Assembly: GCA_937974195.1 (NCBI GenBank)
Contig: CALJIC010000200.1
Coordinates: 1-64,000 of the forward strand
DNA from: an uncultured Roseiflexaceae bacterium
GTDB lineage: Bacteria; Chloroflexota; Chloroflexia; Chloroflexales; Roseiflexaceae
Length of the DNA stretch: 64,000 bases
Direction of reading: 5' to 3'
Below the pieces are notes generated by a model that worked only from the letters and a program-made list of their open reading frames with translations, did no database searches and was not told where the DNA came from. Shown piece by piece: positions 25,363 to 33,181 of the stretch. How positions within the stretch are numbered: position 1 is the first letter of the stretch; every line of letters begins with the position of its first letter. The position numbers were made by a program, and so were the translations under genes.

Positions 25363-26126
25363 AGCCGCTCCAGGCCCTTCAGGTGGATGTACTTCACCAG
25401 CTCGAAGTAGGCGAGCGTCGCGCACAGGAACAGCCCGAGCGCGCCGTCGCGGTAGCCCTTGAGCGCCACGAAGCGCCGGTAGAGCTCGCGCGCCGGCGCG
25501 CCGACGAAGTTGCGCCACCGCGCCCGCCGCCCGGCCAGATAGAGCGTCTGAGCCTCGTGCAGCGCGTAGCTGGTCTGCTTGCGCCACAGCTCGTCGAGGC
25601 GCTCGATGTTGAGGTGCAGCAGGTGGCCGCTCAGCGTGCCCGCCGGGCCGTCCAGCTCGGCAAACTCGTGCACCATCCGGAGCTCGTCGTAGCGCGCGCG
25701 GCCCCGCCGCAGCAGCCGCAGCTGGTGGTCCGGGTACCAGCCGCCGCCGCGCAGCGCCCGTCCGAAGAACAGGTTGTAGCGCGGGATCCAGTAGCCGGCG
25801 AGCTCCTGCGACTCGTGCGGGGCGCGCTCCGCACCCACGATCTGCGCGATCTCGTCCCGCAGCGCGTCCGTCACCCGCTCGTCGCCGTCCAGGAACAGCA
25901 CCCACTCGCCGCGACACAGCTCGAGGGCCCGGTTGCGCTGCGCGCCGAAGCCGCGCCACGGCTCGACCAGCACCCGCGCGCCGCGCTCGCGGCACAGCGC
26001 GGCGGTCCGGTCGCGGGTGCGGTCGTCGAGCAGCACGACGACCTCGTCGGCCAGGCCGGCCACGCTGTCGAGCGCGGCGCCGATGTGGCGCTCCTCGTCC
26101 CTGGCGATAATCGCGACGCTCAGCAT
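25359..26126 (-). CDS. GT2-family glycosyltransferase (WaaE/KdtX-like)
   Basis: This 255-residue enzyme begins at ATG 26126 and overlaps the previous gene's end by seven bases. The opening SVAIIARDEERHIGAALDSV, VVVLLDDRTRDRT, GFGAQRNRALELCRGEWVLFLDGDERV (DxDE metal site) and YWIPRYNLFFGR are typical of the WaaE/KdtX branch that adds a hexose to lipopolysaccharide core, although in a Chloroflexota cell the acceptor would be a different envelope glycan. A hydrophobic C-terminal segment (about 228-248) suggests membrane association. It lies in the middle of a three-gene overlapping operon. Confidence 0.9.
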   Translation of the reverse strand: MLSVAIIARDEERHIGAALDSVAGLADEVVVLLDDRTRDRTAALCRERGARVLVEPWRGFGAQRNRALELCRGEWVLFLDGDERVTDALRDEIAQIVGAERAPHESQELAGYWIPRYNLFFGRALRGGGWYPDHQLRLLRRGRARYDELRMVHEFAELDGPAGTLSGHLLHLNIERLDELWRKQTSYALHEAQTLYLAGRRARWRNFVGAPARELYRRFVALKGYRDGALGLFLCATLAYFELVKYIHLKGLERL

Positions 26127-27073
26127 CTGGCGTTCTGCAGAATCGCGCCGTAGGCCCACAGCCGCGCCCGCAGCTCCTCGCGCCCGATGCGCCCGCGGGC
26201 GTAGTCGCGCCAGGCGAGCAGCGTCCAGCGCAGCGCCCCGGCGGTGATCAGGCGGGCGTGGCGCCTGGCCGCGGCCACGCCGTAGTGCAGCCGGAAGAAG
26301 CGCAGCCGGCTGGCGTACAGCGCCACCAGCATGCGCGCCCGCACCTGGCTGGTCGAAGCCCCGCCGACGTGCGTGACGCGCGCCTGCGGCACCTGCCAGA
26401 TCGCCCAGCCGGCGCGGCGCACGCGCAGGCACCAGTCCACCTCCTCGGCGTACATGAAGTACCCCTCGTCGAGCAGACCCACCTGCGCCAGCACCTCCGG
26501 GCGGGTCATGATGCACGCCCCGAGCGGGTGGTCGATCGGGAAGGGCTCGTCGCCGCGCTCCTGGGGGTAGCGGCCGTGCCACCACGAGCCGTACAGCCTG
26601 CCGGGCAGCACCTCGCCCGGCGGGAACAGGTCGAGCGCGGTCATCGCCAGCGTCGGGAAGCGGAACGCCGCCGCCTGGGTCGAGCCGTCCGGGTTGAGCA
26701 GGCGCGGCCCCACGGCGCCGACGCGCGGGTGGGCCTCCAGAAAGGCCGCCAGCGCCTCGATCGCCCCGGGCTGGACGACGGTGTCCGAGTTCAGCATCAG
26801 GAGGAAGGCGGGCGGGCGATCGCCGGGAGCCGCTCCCGCCAACAGGGCGCGCAGCGCGCGGTTCGTCCCCCCGGCGAACCCCAGGTTGCTCGCGCTCTCG
26901 ATCAGCTCGACCTCGGGGAATGACTCGCGCACCATCGCCGGGCTGCCGTCGCGCGAGGCGTTATCCACGACGACGACCCGCAGCGGCAGGGTGCAGGCCC
27001 GCAGCGACTCGAGGCAGGCCCGCAGCAGCTCGCGGGTGTTATAGGAGACGATAGCGACGCCGACGCACAGCAT
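26120..27073 (-). CDS. GT2-family glycosyltransferase, first gene of the operon
   Basis: This 317-residue paralogue of the enzyme at 24391-25362 has VAIVSYNTRELLRACLESL, VVVVDNASRDGS, NLGFAGGTNRAL, LLMLNSDTVV and GYFMYAEEVDWCLRVRRAG. The two are similar along their length, suggesting duplication. Start: the frame is open further upstream to 27136, but the promoter (-10 at 27089-27084) lies inside that extension, so ATG 27073 is used. That puts the start codon only a few bases after the expected transcription start, an essentially leaderless mRNA. Acceptor and donor are unknown. Confidence 0.9.
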   Translation of the reverse strand: MLCVGVAIVSYNTRELLRACLESLRACTLPLRVVVVDNASRDGSPAMVRESFPEVELIESASNLGFAGGTNRALRALLAGAAPGDRPPAFLLMLNSDTVVQPGAIEALAAFLEAHPRVGAVGPRLLNPDGSTQAAAFRFPTLAMTALDLFPPGEVLPGRLYGSWWHGRYPQERGDEPFPIDHPLGACIMTRPEVLAQVGLLDEGYFMYAEEVDWCLRVRRAGWAIWQVPQARVTHVGGASTSQVRARMLVALYASRLRFFRLHYGVAAARRHARLITAGALRWTLLAWRDYARGRIGREELRARLWAYGAILQNARC

Positions 27074-27083
27074 AGCGGCGCGG

Positions 27084-27112
27084 ATTGTAGCAGGGGACAC
27101 CGCGGCGCGCAA
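27084..27112 (-). promoter_or_regulatory. Promoter of the three-gene GT2 operon
   Basis: TTGCGC (27112-27107), 17 bases, TACAAT (27089-27084) with extended TG at 27092-27091. Transcription should start around 27077, four bases before ATG 27073. Confidence 0.75.
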
Positions 27113-27235
27113 CTTGTGGTGGGCGTCGCGCCCCACGCCTCCTCGGACGGGGCGCGGGGGCGCCTAGCGGCCCGCGGCGAAGGCGCGTGTGCCGCTGGCA
27201 CGGCGCGTGCCTTATACGAGCGCATCTGTCTAGTG

Positions 27236-27276
27236 GTAGGGCTGACGCAGCGGCGGGGATGCCGCGCAGGCCCTAC
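27236..27276 (+). promoter_or_regulatory. Nested hairpin in the M48 protease leader
   Basis: GTAGGGC (27236-27242) pairs with GCCCTAC (27270-27276), enclosing GCGGC/GCCGC. It ends 10 bases before the ATG at 27287 and directly precedes the GGAG site at 27281, so folding could influence translation. Confidence 0.45.
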
Positions 27277-27286
27277 GTTTGGAGAA

Positions 27287-28144
27287 ATGGACAAAGCGAT
27301 GATTGGTACATCACGCCAGGCTGGCACAGGTGGGCGCGGCATCAGCGGCCGCCTGATCGTCGCGCTGATCGTGGCGCTCATCTCGATCGTCGGCTACTTC
27401 GGCGCGCGCCAGGTCAACCCGGTCACGAACGAGACGCAGAACATCTCGATGACCGTCGAGCAGGAGATCGGCCTCGGACGGCAGGCGGCCCCCGAGCTAG
27501 CCGCCCAGTACGGCGGCCAGACCCAGAACGCCGAGCTGCAGGCCACCGTGGAGCGCGTCGGCGGCGCGCTCGTCCAGCAGTCGGAGGCCAGCGCCGCCCC
27601 CTACCCCTTCGAGTTCCACGTGCTCGCCGACCAGCAGACGATCAACGCGTTCGCGCTGCCCGGCGGGCAGGTGTTCGTCACCGAGGGGCTGCTCCAGCTG
27701 CTCGAGACCGAGGGCGAGCTAGCGGGCGTCCTGGCCCACGAGATCTTCCACGTCGTCGGGCGGCACTCGGCGGAGCAGGTGGCGCGCGCGCAGCTCGCCG
27801 AAGGGCTGACGGGCGCCGCGGTGATCGCCGCCTACGACCCGAACGACCCATCGAGCGCGCAGAGCGCGCAGGTCGCCCTGCTCGTCGGCCAGGTCGTCAA
27901 CATGCGCTTCGGCCGCGAGGACGAGCTCGAGTCGGACCACGAGGGCGTGAGCTACATGGCCGCGGCCGGCTACGACCCGCGGGCGATGGTCAGCGTGATG
28001 CAGAAGCTGAATCAGGCCAACGAGGGTGCCCAGCCGCCGGAGTTCCTCAGCACACACCCCGACCCCGAGCGCCGCATCGAGCGGATCGAGGAGGCGATCG
28101 CCGCGCAGTTCCCGAACGGCGTGCCCGAGGATCTGAAGGACTGA
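27287..28144 (+). CDS. M48-family zinc metalloprotease, membrane-anchored
   Basis: The 285-residue protease has a membrane anchor at about 22-38 (RLIVALIVALISIVGYF). The M48 signature is HEIFHVVGRH: zinc ligands His151 and His155, catalytic Glu152; third ligand Glu213 in ELESDHEG. An AFALPGGQVFVTEGLL strand precedes it, as in BepA/LoiP/YggG-type M48 enzymes. It probably degrades misfolded envelope proteins outside the cytoplasm. The Phe in HEIFH replaces the usual Gly/Ala of HEIGH/HELAH, which does not affect catalysis as far as known. ATG 27287 follows GGAG by three bases. A terminator follows at 28249-28298. Confidence 0.93.
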   Translation: MDKAMIGTSRQAGTGGRGISGRLIVALIVALISIVGYFGARQVNPVTNETQNISMTVEQEIGLGRQAAPELAAQYGGQTQNAELQATVERVGGALVQQSEASAAPYPFEFHVLADQQTINAFALPGGQVFVTEGLLQLLETEGELAGVLAHEIFHVVGRHSAEQVARAQLAEGLTGAAVIAAYDPNDPSSAQSAQVALLVGQVVNMRFGREDELESDHEGVSYMAAAGYDPRAMVSVMQKLNQANEGAQPPEFLSTHPDPERRIERIEEAIAAQFPNGVPEDLKD

Positions 28145-28154
28145 TCGCGATCGG

Positions 28155-28184
28155 TTGTCCACATTTTGTGGAAATTGTGGATGA
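28155..28184. promoter_or_regulatory. Cluster of DnaA-box-like sites downstream of the M48 gene
   Basis: TTGTCCACA (28155-28163) matches TTATCCACA at eight of nine positions. TGTGGAAAT (28167-28175) and TGTGGATGA (28176-28184) are two reverse-strand near-matches. The first two also form the palindrome TCCACA-TTT-TGTGGA. The role is unclear, perhaps DnaA titration. Confidence 0.4.
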
Positions 28185-28248
28185 CTGCCACAAAAAGTAG
28201 GCGGCGCGCGGGCATATGGGCATGCGCCACCGCGAGAAACCGTGTAAG

Positions 28249-28298
28249 CAGGCAGGGGCACCGGGCGGCGAGGACACGCAGCTCGGCGCCCCTGCCTG
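28249..28298 (+). terminator. Terminator of the M48 protease gene
   Basis: CAGGCAGGGGC (28249-28259) and GCCCCTGCCTG (28288-28298) make an 11-bp stem followed by TTTC. The 28-base loop could fold further. Confidence 0.65.
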
Positions 28299-28500
28299 TT
28301 TCGAGCGATGACGATATGATGACAGCGCTCACAAGCCGTAACGATTCCGCTAGCGTATGACGTTCAAACCGTAGTGGAACGCGCCACCCACGCCGCATAT
28401 CATTAGGTGTGGCGCAGCGTCGATGATGCTATTCCACGGCGCCCGCCGCCGAGCGCAGACCAGCACAGGAACAGGTGTTTATTCTCGGAGGAATCCTCGC
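28299..28500. other. Intergenic region before the secreted CBM protein gene
   Basis: No gene or clear repeat is seen; the last bases contain GGAGGA, the ribosome binding site for ATG 28501. Confidence 0.4.
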
Positions 28501-30510
28501 ATGCGCCACAGGTTCAAACTGGTGTTCACTGCTGCCCTCGCGCTCCTCTGCATCCTGCCGCTGACAGTGATGAGCCAGCAGACAGCTGCGCCGGCCCCGG
28601 TCTGGCCGGCTGAGCCGTTCCGCCTCCTCTGGCAGCGCACCGACGGGCTCGTCGCCCAAGGGGCCGCGCCCTACAGCTGGTACTGGGGGCCCGAGCCGCT
28701 CAGCCCACCGCTGCTGGAGCGCAACGAGGAGGCGCCTGGCCGAAAGCACCTGGTCGTCTACTACGACAAGGGCCGGATGGAGCTGCCCCTTCCGCTCGCC
28801 AACGGCCAGTCGACCGCACCGGCAACCTTCGGGCGCCTGGTGTACGAGATGGTCAGCGGCAACCTGCAACGCGGCGAGCGCCGCTTCGACCCCGGTCCGG
28901 CCGCGCGCATCCCAGTCGCCGGCGACCTCGACGACCCGCTCGCGCCGACCTACGCCTCCTTCACCCGCGTGGCCGCGCTCGACGGCTCGTCCGTCGCGCC
29001 GCGCGCGCCCAACGGCCACCCGGCGCTGCAGATCGACCGGGCGGGGACGATCACCCCGCGCGCGGACCTGGCCACCGCCTACCCCGAGTCGACCTACGCC
29101 GCCTACGACGAAGTGACCGGGCACAACATCCCGCGCGTCTTCGTCGACTTCATCAACCAGCGCGGCCCGGTGCAGACGCAGGCCGGCCGGCGCACCGAGC
29201 AGATCGTGGACCCGCTGGCGGTGGTCGGCCGGCCGATCAGCGAGGCGTACTGGACCGAGGTGACGCTCAACGGGCGCCCGCAGACGGTGCTGGTGCAGCT
29301 GTTCGAGCGCCGGGTGCTGACCTACAACCCGGCCAACCCGGCGCGCTTCCGCGTGGAGTTCGGCAACGCCGGCCTGCACTACTACATCTGGCGCTACACG
29401 TCGCCCGAGGCCCGCGACGGCCGCGTCGAGCAGCTGGTCAGCCACTTCGAGAACGGCGAGCAGGCGCTCAACGGCAACTACTGGTTCAGCTTCGACGACC
29501 GCAACGACGGCGGCACCTCCACCGCCACCGCCCGCCCGATCGGCCCCGGCGTGTGGGGCAGCGTCCGCGCCATGCGGCTGGACTACAGCGTCACCACCGC
29601 GATCCCGTTCAGCTTCGCCGAGATGGCGCTCAACCTGGACGTCAACGGCGCGCCGCGCGACCTCCGCGGCGTCTCTGCGGTCGGCTTCTGGGCGCGCGGC
29701 GACGGCCGCAGCTTCGCGGTGCGCATCAGCAGCGCCTACGCCGACGAGCCGTTCGCCGCGACGTTCGTGGCCCCCAGCGAGTGGACCTGGATCGAGCTGC
29801 CGCTCGCCGGCTTCACCCAGCGCGCCGGCGTGCCGCAGATCCCCCGTGACCAGGCGCTGGCCGCGGTCACGCGTATCGGCTTCCGGCCCAGCGAGCGCCC
29901 GGCCGCGGGGTTCCTCGACATCGACGACCTGACGCTGATCCGCGGCGCGACCGTGGCCCCGCCGCCGCCGGGCCCGACGCTGCTCTCCGACTTCGAGGGC
30001 GGCAGCAAGGAGACCATGCTCGGCACGGAGTGGTTCACCTACGATGACCGGGCCGACGGCGGGAGCTCGACGGCCGAGCTGGTGGTTGTGGATGGCGCCG
30101 GCCCGAACGGCGGCAGCGCGCTGCGCTTCCGCGGCTCCTTCAACAGCCAGTGGGGCAACGAGCCGTACCTCGGCATGGGGACGCGCCTGGCGCCAGAGGG
30201 GCAGACCGTGGACCTGTGCGACTACCAGGCGGTGAAGATCAGCGTGCGCACCGACGGCCAGGTCTACCGGCTGCAGCTCAACTCACCGCTCATTGAGGAC
30301 GACAGCGAGTACGGGATCTCGATCGTCGCGCCGGCGAACCAGTGGACGCCGCTCCACATCCCGCTCAAGCTGCTCACGCCGCCCGCCACGGCGAAGGATG
30401 TCATCCCGATGTCCGTGGCCTGCACGCAGATCGAGAGCCTGATCATCACGCCGCTCAACAAGCCGCGCGCCTTCCAGCTGATGGTGGACGATGTGGCGCT
30501 GGTGCGGTAG
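28501..30510 (+). CDS. Secreted protein with two CBM11/CIA30-like carbohydrate-binding modules
   Basis: This 669-residue precursor has a signal peptide (basic RHRFK then VFTAALALLCILPLTVMSQQ). The N-terminal half, about 35-310, includes WYWGPEP, YYDKGRMELP and VQLFERRVLTYNPANPARFRVEFGN; the same layout occurs in secreted proteins of this phylum but has no assigned function. Two related beta-sandwich modules follow: about 325-490 (SHFENGEQALNG, FSFDDRNDGGTSTA) and about 500-668 (SDFEGGSKETMLG, FTYDDRADGGSSTA). They resemble CBM11/CIA30 modules that bind beta-glucans. No catalytic residues are apparent. Start ATG 28501 is preceded by GGAGGA at eight bases. It converges with the polysaccharide operon and shares its terminator. 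Confidence 0.8.
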   Translation: MRHRFKLVFTAALALLCILPLTVMSQQTAAPAPVWPAEPFRLLWQRTDGLVAQGAAPYSWYWGPEPLSPPLLERNEEAPGRKHLVVYYDKGRMELPLPLANGQSTAPATFGRLVYEMVSGNLQRGERRFDPGPAARIPVAGDLDDPLAPTYASFTRVAALDGSSVAPRAPNGHPALQIDRAGTITPRADLATAYPESTYAAYDEVTGHNIPRVFVDFINQRGPVQTQAGRRTEQIVDPLAVVGRPISEAYWTEVTLNGRPQTVLVQLFERRVLTYNPANPARFRVEFGNAGLHYYIWRYTSPEARDGRVEQLVSHFENGEQALNGNYWFSFDDRNDGGTSTATARPIGPGVWGSVRAMRLDYSVTTAIPFSFAEMALNLDVNGAPRDLRGVSAVGFWARGDGRSFAVRISSAYADEPFAATFVAPSEWTWIELPLAGFTQRAGVPQIPRDQALAAVTRIGFRPSERPAAGFLDIDDLTLIRGATVAPPPPGPTLLSDFEGGSKETMLGTEWFTYDDRADGGSSTAELVVVDGAGPNGGSALRFRGSFNSQWGNEPYLGMGTRLAPEGQTVDLCDYQAVKISVRTDGQVYRLQLNSPLIEDDSEYGISIVAPANQWTPLHIPLKLLTPPATAKDVIPMSVACTQIESLIITPLNKPRAFQLMVDDVALVR

Positions 30511-30530
30511 GGGGAAGTGCCGGGAATCAG

Positions 30531-30589
30531 AACGCCGAGAGGGGCGCGGGAGAAGCCAGGCGACCTGGTCCCGCGCCCCTCTCGGCGTT
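30531..30589. terminator. Strong bidirectional terminator
   Basis: A perfect 21-bp stem, 30531-30551 with 30569-30589, flanked by A and T residues on its two sides (AACGCC / GGCGTTT), with an inner CCAGG/CCTGG hairpin in the loop. It separates the convergent CBM gene and the GH8 gene. Confidence 0.92.
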
Positions 30590-30596
30590 TCGTGAG

Positions 30597-31826
30597 CTAC
30601 GCCGCCAGGTTCGGCAGCGCGCCGGCGTAGAGCGCCACGCCGAACCAGAGCCAGTTCTGGGTGTAGTACGCCCGCGGATCGTCCCAGTACACCTGGCCGT
30701 CGCGCTCGGTGAAGCGCGGAGCCAGCTTCTCCGCGTACATGCGCGGCGCCAGCTCCGGCTCGGCCACCAGCAGATTGGCCATCAGCCCGGCGTAGATCGG
30801 CGCCGATTCGTGCAGCTCGACCGGCCGGCCATCGTGGCTGTACACGGCGGAGATGCTGCCCTCCTTCTGCCACACCTTGCGCAGGAAGTCGCTCTGGTAC
30901 AGGTAGCGCGCGGCGCGCTCCTCGCCGAACCACATCCAGTCCAGCGCCACGCGCCAGTAGGTGCGGAACGCGTCGTAGCCGAAGTTGGTATCCAGCTCCG
31001 GCAGCGGCGCGACGATCGCCCCGTCGTCGCGGCGGATCGCGCACCAGTTCGGCGGCAGGCCCACCGGCTGGCCCTGGCCGAGCGGCTGGCCGGAGGCGGC
31101 GAACAGGACGTCGTACGAGGTGTCCACCAGCATGGGCCAGGCGCGCTCGGGGTCCACCTCAGCGAAGATCCGGTACGCGTACGGCGCCAGGTAGGAGGGG
31201 TTCAGCGTCGGGTTCTCCTGATCCTGCGCCCAGTTGCCGGCGGCCATGTACGGGCGCCCGCCGACGGTCACGACCGACTGCTGCCACAGGTCGCGCAGCA
31301 CCGCGCGCGCCTGGTTCAGGTATATCTCGCCACCCCAGCGGTGGTAGGCGAAGATCAGCGCCAGCGCGATATCCTGGTCGGCGTCGGAGGCGATGTTCGA
31401 ATCCAGCACGCCCCAGGTTCCGTCCGCGCCCCGGCCCCACAGAAACGCGAACAGCGCGTCGCCGCGGACGCGCAGGTTGGCGTTCGTCCAGTCCAGCACC
31501 CGGTCGAAGGTGGCGCGGTCGTTCTGCCACACGGCCTTCAGCAGCGAGTAGGACTGGCCCTCGGAGGTGGTCGCCATCTCGCGCATCGGGTCCATGGTGC
31601 GCCCGTCGCTCTGGATGAAGTGGACCCGGTAGCTGCTCCAGCTGCGCCGCAGCATCTCCTCCGGCGGCAGGGCGGGCGTCGGCGTCGGCGCGCCGGAGCC
31701 CTGTGCCGCCGGGCTCGGGGCAGGGGTGGGCGCGACGCTCGCGCTGGAGCTGCACCCGGTCAGCACAGGGAGCGCGGCGCCGGCGAGCAGTGCCGCCGAC
31801 GCCGCGAGAAACGCTCGTCTTCGCAT
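30597..31826 (-). CDS. GH8-family glycoside hydrolase lipoprotein (endoglucanase-like)
   Basis: The 409-residue precursor starts with a possible Tat-type RRRAF and a lipobox VLTGC (Cys25), so it should be tethered outside the membrane, followed by a Pro/Thr/Ser linker (30-55). The GH8 domain (about 57-405) retains the catalytic segment TSEGQSYSLLKAVWQNDRATFD with general-acid Glu89, and SDADQDIALAL with Asp148/150/152. GH8 enzymes cut beta-1,4-glucans, chitosan or xylan; in cellulose-synthase operons a GH8 enzyme (BcsZ) trims nascent polymer. Last gene of the four-gene operon that begins at 37140, five bases after the pseudokinase stop. The substrate is inferred from context. Confidence 0.9.
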   Translation of the reverse strand: MRRRAFLAASAALLAGAALPVLTGCSSSASVAPTPAPSPAAQGSGAPTPTPALPPEEMLRRSWSSYRVHFIQSDGRTMDPMREMATTSEGQSYSLLKAVWQNDRATFDRVLDWTNANLRVRGDALFAFLWGRGADGTWGVLDSNIASDADQDIALALIFAYHRWGGEIYLNQARAVLRDLWQQSVVTVGGRPYMAAGNWAQDQENPTLNPSYLAPYAYRIFAEVDPERAWPMLVDTSYDVLFAASGQPLGQGQPVGLPPNWCAIRRDDGAIVAPLPELDTNFGYDAFRTYWRVALDWMWFGEERAARYLYQSDFLRKVWQKEGSISAVYSHDGRPVELHESAPIYAGLMANLLVAEPELAPRMYAEKLAPRFTERDGQVYWDDPRAYYTQNWLWFGVALYAGALPNLAA

Positions 31827-31831
31827 AGGCG

Positions 31832-33124
31832 CTACCCGAGGAGCAGAGCAGTCCCGAGCGCAGTCGCCACCACCAGGGCCACCCACAGCCAGGAGAGGCG
31901 CTCCGCCACCCCCTGCATCGCCGCGGCGCCGGCCGCATGACCAGCGCCCGCCGGCTGCGCGGCCTCCGGCTCGGCCTCCAGCGGGACCAGGATGGTGTAC
32001 GCCAGCGCGCTACGCAGCTCCTCGCGGTCGGCGCCCGGCACAGCCGTCGGGTCCGCGACCGGCAGCTGGGGCGCCGCCTCCTGCGCGGCGGGCAGCAGCG
32101 GCTCGCGCGGCTGCGGGCGGGTCACGACCTTCGGCTGCTCGAAGAACATCACCGAGGAGGAGCCCACCTCGCGCGCCAGCAGCGGCTCGGCCTCGCCCGC
32201 CTCGACCGCCTCGGTCGACGCCAGGGCCTGGCCGGGCAGCACCGCAGCCAGGTCGTAGCGGAACTCGCTCACGCTCGCGTAGCGGTCGGCGAGGCGGAGC
32301 GCCGTCGCCTTGCGGATCACGCGCTCCACCGCCTCTGCGTCCACGTCCTGCGGCAGCCCGGCGATCTGCGGCTGCGCCCCGCTGTGCTTCTGCGCCAGCA
32401 CCTCCTCGACCTCGCCGGCGAACAGCGGCTGGCCGGTCAGCGCGTAGTACAGCAGCGCGCCCAGCGCGTAGATGTCGCTGCGGTGGTCGGACAGCGCGCC
32501 GGTCAGCAGCTCAGGCGCGCTGATCGCCAGGCGGTGCCTGCTGGTGCGCAGGTACTCGGGCGACTCAGGCGAGCCGAGCGCCACCAGCACCGGCGTGCCG
32601 ATCGCGGTGAGCACGATGTTGTCGGGCGCCAGATTGTGGACGCGCACGCCCTGGCGATGGGCGTACTCCACCAGGTCCGCCAGCCAGTCGATGATCAGCA
32701 GCGCGTCGCCGCCGTCCAGGCCGGCCCCGTTCTCCGAGAGCCACGTCACCTGATCCTCGAGCGTCGCGCCCGCCGGCAGCTCCAGCACGGCGTAGGGCTG
32801 GTCGTCGTAGATCCCCGCGTCGAAGACCTGCGCGATCGCCGGGTGGCGCAGCATCGCCTGGGCGTGGATCTCCTGCAGGAAGGTGTAGTAGTGCTGCGGC
32901 CGGCCGGCCGGCGAGGGCATCAGCCGCCGGATCACAACCGTGCGATCCAGGAAGCGGTGGTGGGCGTACTCGCAGCGCACGCCGCCCTCGATGCTCGACT
33001 CGCCGGTCAGCTCGTAGGCCGCGAAGACCGGCATGCCCCTGCCGAACAGCTCGCCCAGCGAAAGTGTCTCGCGCGGCTGCCGCAGCTCTCGCGCGGCGCG
33101 GGCGCTATTGATATAGGTGGACAT
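31832..33124 (-). CDS. Ser/Thr pseudokinase, membrane-anchored at its C-terminus
   Basis: The 430-residue protein has a Hanks-type kinase fold (about 35-300): QEIHAQAMLRHPAIAQVFDAGIYDD, YAVLELPAGATLEDQV, ISAPELLTG (APE), SDIYALGALLYYALTGQPLF. The catalytic positions are lost. The HRDxKPxN loop reads HNLAPDN (163-169, no catalytic Asp), DFG reads ALG (182-184), and the ATP-binding Lys position is Arg66 (VVIRRL). No glycine loop is visible. A Pro/Ala-rich linker leads to one membrane helix at the very C-terminus (about 408-430). It probably acts as a scaffold or sensor for the synthase complex encoded in the same operon. Confidence 0.85.
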   Translation of the reverse strand: MSTYINSARAARELRQPRETLSLGELFGRGMPVFAAYELTGESSIEGGVRCEYAHHRFLDRTVVIRRLMPSPAGRPQHYYTFLQEIHAQAMLRHPAIAQVFDAGIYDDQPYAVLELPAGATLEDQVTWLSENGAGLDGGDALLIIDWLADLVEYAHRQGVRVHNLAPDNIVLTAIGTPVLVALGSPESPEYLRTSRHRLAISAPELLTGALSDHRSDIYALGALLYYALTGQPLFAGEVEEVLAQKHSGAQPQIAGLPQDVDAEAVERVIRKATALRLADRYASVSEFRYDLAAVLPGQALASTEAVEAGEAEPLLAREVGSSSVMFFEQPKVVTRPQPREPLLPAAQEAAPQLPVADPTAVPGADREELRSALAYTILVPLEAEPEAAQPAGAGHAAGAAAMQGVAERLSWLWVALVVATALGTALLLG

Positions 33125-33181
33125 CGATATTCCCCTGTTGTTACTAGATGTCGTGTGACGATATCCCAGGTACGTGTGTCG

